Source: Ophiothrix spiculata (lineage: Eukaryota; Echinodermata; Ophiuroidea; Amphilepidida; Ophiotrichidae). Taken from it: a stretch of DNA of 39,319 bases. The stretch lies in assembly GCA_000969725.1 (NCBI GenBank), contig JXSR01S003730.1; one strand, given 5' to 3'. The position numbers and the translations under genes are program-made. Under the pieces are notes generated by a model. That model ran no database searches. It was not told the origin of the DNA and was given only the letters and a program-made list of their open reading frames with translations. Below are positions 10,150 through 19,255 of this stretch, in pieces. How positions within the stretch are numbered: the first letter of the stretch is position 1; each line of letters opens with the position of its first letter.

Positions 10150-13100
10150 GTAAGTTATTGAAGTCCTTTAAACAGGCTATTTGATAAACTATATAAACTT
10201 GATTCTAAAATGTTTCCAAGTTTAACAATAGCGTGAGATAAATGTTTGTGATATACATTGAAAGAATATATCAGACCTGGGGTCGATTTCACTAACATTG
10301 CGATGCATCGTAGCTAACGAAGGGTTCAGCTCGTAACTCACCACATCATAAGGTATATGAATTATGCATTAGAAAAACCAAACCCTTTGTTAAAGTTGCC
10401 TGGCGCCAAGAGGTTGTCGTAGCTAACGATGGGTTTTGGTCTTACGATGGGTTAACGATGCATTTTAACATTAGTGAAATTGACCCCTGGCCTTGGGTTT
10501 ATTTTGAATGTTCAAGTCAACAATTATATGTTTTGTCCCCAGCAAAAAAAAACTCCACAGAAATGGCAATATTTACTACTTTTTGCCTTTGCAGGCCTGG
10601 TATGATGTGTTGTACTAAACGGGTCCATGACCAGGTGTTCCATGCAAAAAGTGTTGAACTTGTTCAGAAACATGTCAGTATTTCCTTCCTGTGTTTTATT
10701 GATAGGTTCTGAATGAGACGCTGCCTGTTGTTAAGCCAAATGCTGATGAAATCAGTGCTCCTCCTGAAACAGGTATCCGTACGACATGGATAGGACATGC
10801 CACTGTCTTAGCACAGTTTGACGGGATATCTGTCCTCACTGATCCTATTTTCACAAACAGTTGTGGAGTCAATTCAGTGCTAGGTCCAAAACGGTATAGA
10901 CCGGTGCCTCTGACAGTCGATGAACTACCAAAAATTGATGCAGTTGTAATCAGTCACTCGCACTACGACCATCTGAGTCGACCTACAGTCCATGAACTCG
11001 TGAAAAAGTTTGGCAAGAGTCTTCACTGGTTTGTTCCATTGAAGATGGCTGATTGGATGAGAGCTGAAGGGTGTGAGACTGTGACAGAGTTGGATTGGTG
11101 GGAGGAAGGGCATATGGAGAGTCACCCTGGAGTCAAGTTTGCTTGTACACCAACTCAACATTGGGGAATGAGGAACCCGTTGACAGACAGGTGAGCGCAC
11201 AGAATTGATATCTCTTTAGGAGCGTGGCCAAGCGGTTAAAGCACGGGTCTCGAAATTTAAAGGTTGTGGGTTTCGAGCCCCGGGCCAGGTGGTTAACGTC
11301 TCCTTGTTTCCTTGGGCAAGAAAATTTGCTCAATTGCGCCGTGGTTCAGAAGTCATGTTAAGCCGTTGGTCCCCTGTGCGAATGCTCCTTCTTGGGGCGC
11401 TGCATACAGTGTATACCTGATGAGTCTATTACAGTGACACTTTCATACAATTGAGTGAGATGATGCAAATTTCTTCCTTAGATATGGTTTTTGTTCAAAG
11501 TTGCTTATACATTATATTTTGGGATAAGATAATACTTTGCTAGTTTGTCTTGCTTTATAAATAAAACAAGAAATGACATATTTGAAGTTTTCAAAATGAC
11601 TGTGACTGAATTAGAGAATAAAAGATAAGATTTATTGTTTTGCCTGTCGTAATGGGCACCCCCTGCGGGGGCACCCATTACTCAAAATAATGTACGCCCA
11701 TCCATTATGAGACGATAGATGACAGGCAAAACAATAAATCGCCATCTTTTATTCTCATTCTTAGTCACAAATTTGAGTCAATTTATAAACCAAAACGATG
11801 TTAATCATTGCCAAAAACTATAAACATTTGATAGGTAATCTAGTTAGGTGTAAAATTGAGCTCCGAATTGGATCAACCCTTTCACGTACGGGTAGGGGGC
11901 AACAACACAAATGGGTCGAAAAACGTGATTTTAAGGTCAAATTTGATTTGGCAACGCCTGGGTCAAGGTCACTTCACCGCTCAAGTTGAGTGGTCATATG
12001 GAATGTGTATATGTAATTGAGTGACAAGCAGGCAATTAAATGTCCTGGTCATGCTTGACTTCGCCAAGAGAATGCTTGGAAGCAAACGAAAAAATGATCC
12101 TTCAACACCACCCAGTTTACAAACATTGGGCTGTGGTAAAAGTGGAATGGTTCCTGGCGGTATATGACATTTTAAAAGGTTTTAAGAGGTTTTCAATCTG
12201 TCATATACCGTCACAAAACACTCCATATTCATCACAGCCATATTTGTGCAAACTGGTGGGGCGTTGAAGGATCATTTTTCGTTTGCTTCCAAGCATTCTC
12301 TTGGCATAGTCAAGCGTGACCAGGACATTTAATTGCCTGCTTGTCACTCAATTACATATACACATTCCATATGACCACTCAACTTGAGCGGTGTGACCTT
12401 GACCCAGGCGTTGTCAAATCAAATTTGACCTAAAAATCACGTTTTTCGACCCATTTGTGTTGTTGCCCCCTACCCGTACGTGAAGGGGTTGATCCCATTC
12501 GGAGCTGAGCTCAATTTTACACCTAACTAGATTACCTATCAAATCTGACCAAAAACAACATAAGATTCCAGATAGTTTCCTTATAAACACCTCATGAGAT
12601 ATGGCTGAATAAAGTGTTTGTGCGGAAATACTTTAGACCGCTAGTGTATATGGTTTTCGTCATGCAGTTCAGATGTTCTTTTTAGATTAGAGTACATCGA
12701 TCTTTGATTTAAACCAATATATGCATATTCATAATTGTTAATGCTAGGAGCTAATTGTACATGTATTGTGTAGGTCATATCTCAGTTCGGCGGAACTCAC
12801 AATTCGGATACGTATCCGAATTTGGATACCCACGTACATTTCGTATCCAAATTGTGAACAATCAATCAATCAATCAATGATACAAGCACTTGCATAGCAT
12901 GCATACCCCATGAAGGAGTCTATTCGTACAGGAGACCCATCTGAATTATGATACGCCTGTCGTGGCGCAGGAAACAAATCTATGGCGCAAGCTGGCAAGT
13001 ACATGTAGAACATCTTTCTTGCATTTATGATAAATGTATCTGTGGAAATATCATTTTCATCTGTGCAATTCCAGCGGAACAGCTTTGAAACATGTCCTGA

Positions 13101-16100
13101 TAGCTTCTTATCACAGAAGGCAAAATAATTTGGCCAATACTTTCCTAGTATTTAGATGACAAATGATGATAATGTCATTGACTTTTATACATACTGGTAT
13201 GGTGCGCGGCGAAGCTGAATATTCATTTCAGCTGATATCCGGTTTCAGCTGTTTTTAATCCAAATTCGGATACGGGTATCAAAATTATGATACGGAGTAT
13301 CCAAATTCGGATACGTATCCGAATTGTGAGTTCCGCCGAACTGATCTGTCTATCTATCTATCTTTTGTTGTATTGAATTTGATGTTAACAATACCTATGA
13401 GATCAGGGTTCAAGATCTCAACAAAGAATGTATTATAACATGAATTTTATTGATGCGGTAACAAAGTATTTACTGAATGAAACCAAATAAATCAAATAAG
13501 AAAGTGTGAAACTTTTTTTTTCTGTAGAAACAAAGTTCTGTGGGGGAGTTGGATGATCAAAGGACCAAATCATAGCTTCTATTTTGCTGGAGACACTGCC
13601 TACTGTAAAGTCTTTAAAGAAATAGGACAACGTTATGGACCAATTGATGTAGCGGCTATTCCTGTTGGGGCTACAGAACCAAGGTGTGTTTAAGCTTACA
13701 GAAATGAGAAAGGCAGAGTTGCTGCTATTCCTACCCTTTTCTTGGAATATACTTTTTCTGACCTATAGCATTAAGAGGCATCTCTGATAAAAGGATATGA
13801 ACTACTTGATGTAGAGGCTGTTTATGCCAGGACAAAGTAACCACGTTATGTTACAGAAGCTCACATAAGTAGGTAAAAGATATATGGACCACTTAATTTA
13901 GCAGCAAAGTCCTGATGATTAAACAGAACCAAGATCTGTTGTACTTGAAATTCCAGGGACTTCCGTTTGAGGGGAGTGAACTTGACTGAGCCACCCTGCT
14001 CCCCTCAAATGCTTTATAGGAGCTCAATTAATAGAGCGCCTTGCATGATGGTATTCATATACAAATTTTCAGCTAGCTCCCCTAATTGCTCTCCTAAAGA
14101 ACTTCAGGAGAGCAGCTGTCGACAGAGCCCCTGAAAATTTCAAATGGAAGTCCCTGAAATTCACAAAAAATAGTTACAAGGTATATAAACCAATGATGAT
14201 AGGGTGGGGCAAATGAACCAAGTTATGATGTGTACCTTTGTCCAAAAACACTTTGTCCAAATATATTTGGTCCAAAATTATTTGGGCCAATCGTTATTTT
14301 GTCCTACCACTATTTTGGCCAAATCTATTTCGTCCAAAGTTATTTGGGCCAATCGTTATTTTGTCCTACCAGTATTTTGTCCAAATATATTTCGTCCAAA
14401 GTTATTTGGGCCAATTGTTATTTTGTCCTTCCACTATTTTGGCCAAATATATTTCGTCCTAAGTTATTTGGGCCAATTGTTATTTTATCCTTCCACTATT
14501 TTGGCCAAATATATTTTGTCCAAAGTTATTTGGGCCAATTGTTATTTTGTCCTACCAGTATCTTATCTTATAAAACCATTTGAATTTGAGTTATTAAGTC
14601 ATATTTTTTTTTTTTAAAGTATATGAAAGAAATGACCGACACTGTTGCGGGTAGGATTTAAAATCCTTGTTTTCAAAAGCAACTGAACACCGGGAAAGGG
14701 GGTTGTAACAGTTTTTTTTGATAGAAAGAAAATTCAGGGTTAAACTGTCACTGTACAAAACAAAGAATGAATAATAAAGAATAGAAATGACGAAGATGAG
14801 AAGGAATCCACAGATTTTGTAACCATGGGTCATCTGAGTTGTTCATTTTCCCTCACATCCCCTTGTTCTAGAATACCATGTTAGCCTCTTAGTGGAATTT
14901 AGTTGACCAGTAAAATTTTTTCACAAGGACGTGTGACAGTTTAGATATACAAACCACAGGGTTTCTTGTGACAAGGATAACATTATTTATTTTGAACATA
15001 TTACTAGTGTTGTTACGGTCAAAGATTTTAAAATGACCAAGGCCAAAATCACCTTACGTGTTCTTAAATGAAACAAAATAAATACACTGAAATTCGGAAT
15101 AAGTTTTAACAATTTAATACAAGTTATTTCTTCTAGCACAGATAAAACACTTATAAATATCTAAACTTTACCTTATATAAGAAACTTACAGTTTTGAGAT
15201 ACCGCTGCAAAATCTGCGTGATCCTAGGATATTTCAAAAATGTTTATATTCCACGCTATAGTCCGAGATTGTTCATTAATGTCCACAGCATTAAAATCTT
15301 GAAAAACTTGCAGGCGTATTCTTGCAATTCACAAGTTCCGGAATCAAGCTGGCAAAAGGTAAATCCAAAACTTTCCTTACAAAATCAAATGGCGATTTCC
15401 ACACAATAGTCCAGCAATCACAACGAAGCTCCACTTGGCTTAAAAGCTGAATCCAACGCACATAATCCACTCGGAAATTAAATATTAAAACAACAGTTTG
15501 TCTTTAATTCTCCATCTGTAATATATCGTTAATTCTCCAAAATGTTGCTATCTCCATTCTCCATTCAATGTTTAATTAGTAAACTCTACTCAGCTGCATA
15601 TCTCGAAAACTATTCGGAATTTGGAGGTGAAATTTTGGATTTACAATCAGAAAAATATGGGCTTTCATTCGACATCAAAAAATGCAATACTTCAGGTGGA
15701 GCCCTGGGGATGAGAATGTGATCGGAACCCACACTTTTTAAGATAATAATGACAACTATCAAGTGACAGAATTGTGTTATCATTGATTTCTTTATACTGT
15801 ATAAGTGGTATTTTTCGCGCAAAATGAGATCGGCGCGAAAATAAATGTACCGCGAAAATTGATGTTGATTTATTGCAAATGGAATTCTATACTCGGTCAA
15901 TGTTCATATGCGCGAAATGGTCCAAAATTGGCTGAGCGTGAAAATTACTGAGCGCGAAAAATATTGGCGTTTACAGTATTAGATATTGCTTTGTAATAGA
16001 TGTGCTATAAACTTCTGTTTTCTTACCAGGTTTTTCATGAAGTTCAGTCACTNNNNNNNNNNNNNNNNNNNNNNNNNNNNNNNNNNNNNNNNNNNNNNNN

Positions 16101-16782
16101 NNNNNNNNNNNNNNNNNNNNNNNNNNNNNNNNNNNNNNNNNNNNNNNNNNNNNNNNNNNNNNNNNNNNNNNNNNNNNNNNNNNNNNNNNNNNNNNNNNNN
16201 NNNNNNNNNNNNNNNNNNNNNNNNNNNNNNNNNNNNNNNNNNNNNNNNNNNNNNNNNNNNNNNNNNNNNNNNNNNNNNNNNNNNNNNNNNNNNNNNNNNN
16301 NNNNNNNNNNNNNNNNNNNNNNNNNNNNNNNNNNNNNNNNNNNNNNNNNNNNNNNNNNNNNNNNNNNNNNNNNNNNNNNNNNNNNNNNNNNNNNNNNNNN
16401 NNNNNNNNNNNNNNNNNNNNNNNNNNNNNNNNNNNNNNNNNNNNNNNNNNNNNNNNNNNNNNNNNNNNNNNNNNNNNNNNNNNNNNNNNNNNNNNNNNNN
16501 NNNNNNNNNNNNNNNNNNNNNNNNNNNNNNNNNNNNNNNNNNNNNNNNNNNNNNNNNNNNNNNNNNNNNNNNNNNNNNNNNNNNNNNNNNNNNNNNNNNN
16601 NNNNNNNNNNNNNNNNNNNNNNNNNNNNNNNNNNNNNNNNNNNNNNNNNNNNNNNNNNNGCTCCATTGACAGAAATCAAGACATCTATGGAGGAAGCAGG
16701 ACTAAACCCAGAAGACTTCTGTACCAAGAAACATGGAGAAACGTGGCATCTGTTTGGGGACAACATGAATGAAGTAGATTGA
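9976..16782 (+). CDS. NAPEPLD: NAPE-hydrolysing phospholipase D, copy B (interrupted by an assembly gap)
   Basis: Same enzyme as copy A: releases N-acylethanolamine and phosphatidic acid from N-acylphosphatidylethanolamine. Coding exons are 9976-10149, 10706-11190, 13528-13683, 16030 into the gap, and the gap to 16782. The phases (0, 2, 2) equal those of copy A. The ATG at 9976 opens M-A-E-V-E-P-S; an in-frame F-W-N-P-W-D-T-W in exon 1 matches the family's N-terminal region, supporting this start. Zinc ligands HSHYDH, the His of TPTQH and the Asp of FAGDT are visible; the IHWGTF segment must fall in the 607-base gap. The C-terminus reads [10 protein letters not shown] and then G-D-N-M-N-E-V-D. 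About 355 residues are estimated once the gap is allowed for, slightly shorter than the roughly 390-residue vertebrate enzyme. There is no internal stop in any visible exon. Confidence 0.92.
10276..10490. mobile_element. MITE with GGGGTCNATTTCACTAA ends in intron of copy B
   Basis: A left CCTGGGGTCGATTTCACTAA pairs with a right TTAGTGAAATTGACCCCTGG. The subterminal words GATGCATCGT and ACGATGCAT also pair, and GTAGCTAACGAAGGGTT and GTAGCTAACGATGGGTT are repeated directly inside. No clear target duplication. Non-coding. Confidence 0.8.
10706..11190 (+). CDS. NAPEPLD: NAPE-PLD copy B, exon with the HxHxDH zinc motif
   Basis: The acceptor is TTATTGATAG. The exon begins V-L-N-E-T-L-P and contains [38 protein letters not shown] and TPTQHWG. 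It is one codon longer than in copy A and also stops two bases into a codon, before GTGAGC. The 3' half is very close to copy A at the nucleotide level; the part around the substrate loop is not. Confidence 0.93.
11218..11440 (+). mobile_element. tRNA-derived SINE, forward copy in intron of copy B
   Basis: The head resembles a tRNA of the Leu/Ser type: A box TGGCCAAGCGG and B box GGTTTCGAGCC, about 55 bases apart, typical of a Pol III internal promoter. The body words CTTGTTTCCTTGGGCAAGA and GGTCCCCTGTGCGAATG match the reverse-strand SINE at 37808-38025. Boundaries at the 3' side are approximate. It starts about 28 bases after the exon donor at 11191. Confidence 0.8.
11602..11768. mobile_element. 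Short foldback element with nested hairpin
   Basis: Outer arms GAGAATAAAAGAT, TTTATTGTTTTGCCTGTC and their complements pair. Inside, GTAATGGGCACCCC and GGGGGCACCCATTAC form a second hairpin at about 11650-11683. In an intron of copy B, non-coding. Confidence 0.75.
11800..12562. mobile_element. Large foldback palindrome with arms of about 370 bases
   Basis: The two halves are inverted copies almost throughout: for example TTGATAGGTAATCTAGTTAG near 11830 against CTAACTAGATTACCTATCAA near 12530, ACGTACGGGTAGGGGGCAAC against GTTGCCCCCTACCCGTACGT, and inner GGCGGTATATGACA against TGTCATATACCGTC. The centre is about 12184-12190. Only scattered substitutions separate the arms. There is no transposase reading frame. 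It lies in the long intron of copy B. Confidence 0.88.
12783..13343. mobile_element. 561-base MITE with GGATACGTATCC-rich ends
   Basis: Ends CAGTTCGGCGGAACTCACAA and TTGTGAGTTCCGCCGAACTG are inverted; the arms continue through CGGATACGTATCCGAATT for about 45 bases. It is flanked by ATCT at 12779-12782 and 13344-13347, a probable 4-base target duplication. A fragment of SINE (12865-12941) sits inside, showing nested insertion. Non-coding. Confidence 0.85.
12865..12941 (-). mobile_element. SINE 3' fragment nested in a MITE
   Basis: On the minus strand this is the tail region of the SINE at 37808-38025: GGAGTCTATTCGTACAGG and CATGCATACCCCATGAAG match, followed on the minus strand by a run of ATTG units (seen here as CAATCAATCAATCAAT). 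The tRNA-like head is absent, as in a 5'-truncated copy. Confidence 0.8.
13528..13683 (+). CDS. NAPEPLD: NAPE-PLD copy B, exon with the GDT zinc-bridging Asp
   Basis: The acceptor TTTTTTTTCTGTAG is strong. The frame reads [18 protein letters not shown] and P-V-G-A-T-E-P-R, then GTGTGT. Bases from 13612 through the donor GT at 13685 are identical to 2873-2946 in copy A. Confidence 0.93.
13947..14162. mobile_element. Inverted-repeat element in intron of copy B
   Basis: A left GAAATTCCAGGGACTTCCG pairs with a right GGAAGTCCCTGAAATTC, and TTTGAGGGGAG with AGCCCCTGAAA more loosely. The interior repeats the words GAGCTC, GAGCGCC and GGAGAGCAGC. Non-coding. Confidence 0.75.
14278..14560. repeat. 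62-base minisatellite with internal sub-repeats
   Basis: The unit beginning TTATTTGGGCCAAT starts at 14278, 14340, 14402, 14464 and 14526, an exact 62-base step. Each unit is itself two half-units of about 31 bases and four quarter-units of about 15-16 bases built on a degenerate ATTTNGNCCAA core. A degenerate lead-in starts near 14238. The reading frames open across it are a by-product of the period not being divisible by three. Confidence 0.93.
15000..15790. other. Unassigned intron sequence
   Basis: About 790 bases inside the last long intron of copy B, before the gap. I see no exon and no inverted or tandem repeat. The sequence AATTCTCC recurs a few times near 15510-15560. It could be the remnant of a retroelement, but I have no positive evidence for that. 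Confidence 0.4.
15795..15978. mobile_element. CGCGAAAA-rich MITE upstream of copy B exon 4
   Basis: Ends TACTGTATAAGTGGTATTTT and AATATTGGCGTTTACAGTA are inverted with the following TTCGCGC / GCGCGAA. The word GCGCGAAAA or its complement recurs at least five times inside. It ends 51 bases before the exon at 16030. Non-coding. Confidence 0.8.
16030..16052 (+). CDS. NAPEPLD: NAPE-PLD copy B, start of exon 4, cut by the gap
   Basis: The acceptor TTTTCTTACCAG is followed by G completing the Arg codon and then F-F-M-K-F-S-H, in register with W-F-K-K-N-R-H of copy A. The remaining part of the exon, about 92 bases by comparison with copy A, is in the gap. Confidence 0.8.
16053..16659. other. Assembly gap (607 N)
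   Basis: A run of undetermined bases. By comparison with copy A it should contain the rest of exon 4 including the IHWGTF zinc ligand, one intron, and the first bases of the terminal exon. The N length may be an estimate and not the true size. Confidence 0.99.
16660..16782 (+). CDS. NAPEPLD: NAPE-PLD copy B, terminal exon (5' part in gap)
   Basis: The frame reads A-P-L-T-E-I-K, then [15 protein letters not shown] and G-D-N-M-N-E-V-D before TGA at 16780-16782. It is homologous to 4694-4801 but with an acidic extension. Confidence 0.92.
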   Translation, partial: APLTEIKTSMEEAGLNPEDFCTKKHGETWHLFGDNMNEVD

Positions 16783-17463
16783 GAAATGTACAGATTGTGT
16801 AATAATTCAGTTCAAAGTTTACTTTACAGTATATAACTTAATGGCAAAGAGAATAATTTAAATTGTGTTATATTGTGTACGTTGTACTTTTTCAAATTAT
16901 TGTTTTCCAATTTTGTTCTAATTGTATGTTATGCCTTCAAAGCAGCAAAAAATTTCAAAAATAGCTAAAAATGCGTTTCAATTCCATTTTAGTATGTTTT
17001 GTGCATTAAAACATGCAAAACTAGTGAGCTACGTTACCATGATCTACATTACTACTGGCTTCTACAGAACTTATAACTGCCGTCTCATGACTTTTCTATG
17101 CATTAACAGTGCATACGTAGGATACACTTGCCTAAGCCTAAAACGGCAAAACATTGGCGAATATCAATACTTCAAAATTGAGCAGGTAATGTTGCTCACC
17201 ACGTAAAAATGGGTTAGTCTTTGTAAAAGGAAAAATATAGAAGTGGTGTTGACAAATCACTTGAATTCAATATCCATGACTAGTTTAAAACGCTTAAAAG
17301 AAAAATATTTAAGCAACTGTATTTTTTCACTTTTTTCAACTGGATTGGCACCCGATTTTTTGGAATGAGCGTTATATGTTTATATGATATACTTTTGTAA
17401 AACTGTAAGTGCTTTCATCATGGTATTAACCTTTTTGTAATCTTAATAGTGTACGCAGAACGT

Positions 17464-17926
17464 ATTAAGGGTAAAGTCAACCTCAGTTTTAGAAATATTT
17501 TATGCATTTGTAATTCAGCAACCTTTAATTAAAATCATGTAGTACACGATGGCCAGGCCAACCTAATTAAATTTTGCAATTAAAAACTATTTAACTTTTT
17601 AGCAATAAGAACAAAGATGCATTTCTCAGGGTTTTTTTCTTTAATTTTTGGTTTCCTTTTTGAATTATTGCCAAAATAGGCCAGAAATTGATTTTTGTTG
17701 TTGTTATTTTGAACTTATTTTGGCAATATTTCGAAAAGTAAGTTAAAATAAAGAAACGAGAAATTAGTTCCTAGACATGTTCCAAAACGTAGCCCAACCA
17801 TCATCTTCTACATACATGCATGTAAATCCACATTTAGAAATGTATACTTTTGTATGGTTTTAAATCATGGGATACTGAGGTTTGAACCAAAAGTATTTCT
17901 TGAAGTGAGGGTTTGACTTAACCCTA
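17464..17926. mobile_element. Inverted-repeat element with TTAAGGGT ends, containing a smaller palindrome
   Basis: A left TTAAGGGTAAAGTCAACCTC pairs with a right GGGTTTGACTTAACCCT, and TAGAAATATTTT with AAAGTATTTCTTG. Inside, about 17615-17765, a second pair (TTATTGCCAAAATA against TATTTTGGCAATA; TTTCTTTAATTTTT against AAATAAAGAAA) suggests a nested foldback. Non-coding. Confidence 0.6.
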
Positions 17927-18489
17927 AAAGTTAAAACAAATCTGTTATCTGTCTCACAAATTTATTGAAAATTAGGAATAGGAATAAATAGAGCTTACCA
18001 TTATTATATTAATTAATCTGTCTTTGGCAATAACTGACAGTATATTTGTTATCCAGGAAGTATTTTTAGATTTAGATCAAAATCTTAACTTTGACGTTTG
18101 ATCTTTATACGAAAGTTCATCTATTAATCTAGAACCTGTTGATTTGTGTAGACTAACCTTAAATATCTTCACATGTGGGAGTTTATTTGTCATAATATTT
18201 TCACTTATCACATGAAGTAAAGCTAAACAAAGGTGTGTCATTTTCGTGGAATTTTTATCTGATTGACAATTTTATTTCACCTGTTATAAATGCTGAACAA
18301 TAAACAAAACACACCTTGACATTATTGTCACTTTTGATGCCTTAGTAACTAATGTATTCTGCTGAAAAAACTTGGAATGTTTGATAATTTCATATCAGTG
18401 AGGTACTAAGAATTGTATTACTATGTTTCTGTACAAACATTTTTGACCGACTGTATTAAAGGTATTTAAGGTATATAAAGTTTTGACTT
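17927..18489. other. Unassigned intergenic sequence
   Basis: AT-rich, no exon supported. AACAATAAACAAAA near 18297 contains an AATAAA hexamer but is about 1.5 kb beyond the stop of copy B, so I do not assign it. Confidence 0.4.
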
Positions 18490-18726
18490 ATTATTGGAGT
18501 CTTTAAATTTCCTACAAATCATGAAATTTTGAACGCAACAAATGCGTACAGTTAACAAGCATCTCGCCTCACGCAGTTCGAAAGACTTCTTTTCATGCAA
18601 TGAGTCAAGCAACCAATACAACTAGATACGCACCGCGCATTTTCATTACCGATGCGTAGTCGCACACGCTCTCATCATACGCACCCTGCAGATTAGATAT
18701 GTAGGAAATTTAATGATTCCAATAAT
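18490..18726. mobile_element. MITE with ATTATTGGANTC ends
   Basis: A left ATTATTGGAGTCTTTAAATT pairs with a right AATTTAATGATTCCAATAAT; the arms extend through TTCCTACA/TGTAGGAA for about 30 bases. The interior is unusually rich in CG dinucleotides (GATACGCACCGCGC, GATGCGTAGTCGCACACGC) compared with its surroundings. Confidence 0.82.
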
Positions 18727-18916
18727 AGTTATTGTCACACCCACAGTACAATTGGTTGTTGTACTTGTTGTAGTACATGTATATTTGAAGTAAGATTTGA
18801 ACATGTTGCTAATTTGTGTGTGAAAGGTATTTTCTGGGATATTGTATTCAAATTGTATCGAACTTAAAATATATTGAGAAATATTTATCTGATGAACTTT
18901 TTAGACCATGTGTGTA

Positions 18917-19106
18917 CAATGTTCCTTCTAAGGTTTTTAAGCTTGTATCAATTCAAGTAATTTGACAAAGTTGAAGAGCTGATGCTAAAAGTTAACTATA
19001 TAAAGGAAAGAACATATTTTTTTCCACACATTTTCAGAAATTTGTTGCTCCAATTTTCCCGGCTACTGCGCCAATGGTGCGCCATACAGCCTTAGCAGGA
19101 ACACTG
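18917..19106. mobile_element. hAT-type MITE (family 3), copy 1
   Basis: Ends CAATGTTCCTTCTAAGG and CCTTAGCAGGAACACTG are inverted. The body is the reverse complement of 32585-32800 (TGCGCCAATGGTGCGCCAT, AAAGTTGAAGAG). Flanks TGTGTGTA and GTTGTGTA share six of eight bases, compatible with an aged 8-base duplication. Confidence 0.8.
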
Positions 19107-19126
19107 GTTGTGTATGATGTTGCTAA

Positions 19127-19255
19127 ATCAATCAATCAATCAATGATACAAGTACTTGCATAACATGCATACCCCATGAAGGAGTCTATTCGTACAGGGG
19201 ACCCACGGAGCAAGTAGAGTAAAATTTCTTGCTCAAGGAAACAATGAGACGAATA
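19127..19255 (-). mobile_element. SINE fragment without tRNA head
   Basis: On the minus strand it runs from CGTCTCATTGTTTCCTTG through GGAGTCTATTCGTACAGG (complement seen on plus) to an ATTG tail (CAATCAATCAATCAAT on plus). Relative to 37808-38025 it lacks the head and an internal stretch of about 24 bases between GGGACCCA and CGGAGCAAGTAG. Confidence 0.78.

Noticed and set aside
10458-10712. An 84-residue plus-strand reading frame before copy B exon 2
   Set aside because: It overlaps the right end of a MITE and the intron before the true acceptor at 10705; no homology to the enzyme.
11218-11290. A possible tRNA-Leu/Ser gene (A and B boxes)
   Set aside because: The head lacks a complete acceptor stem and continues into the SINE body shared with other copies. 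The same applies to 37960-38022 on minus.
14278-14560. CRISPR-like array
   Set aside because: The units are contiguous with no unique spacers, and the context is eukaryotic.
14204-14617. Open reading frames of 74-137 residues rich in F-G-P-I-V and Y-F-V-Q repeats
   Set aside because: They are three frames of the same 62-base minisatellite; the apparent protein repeats follow from the DNA period.
15000-15600. A possible LTR or retroelement remnant
   Set aside because: No paired terminal repeats, primer-binding site or coding remnant was visible, so I left it unassigned.
15971-16782. Long reading frames of 227-260 residues across 16053-16659
   Set aside because: They are made of undetermined bases in the assembly gap; only the flanking exon parts are real.
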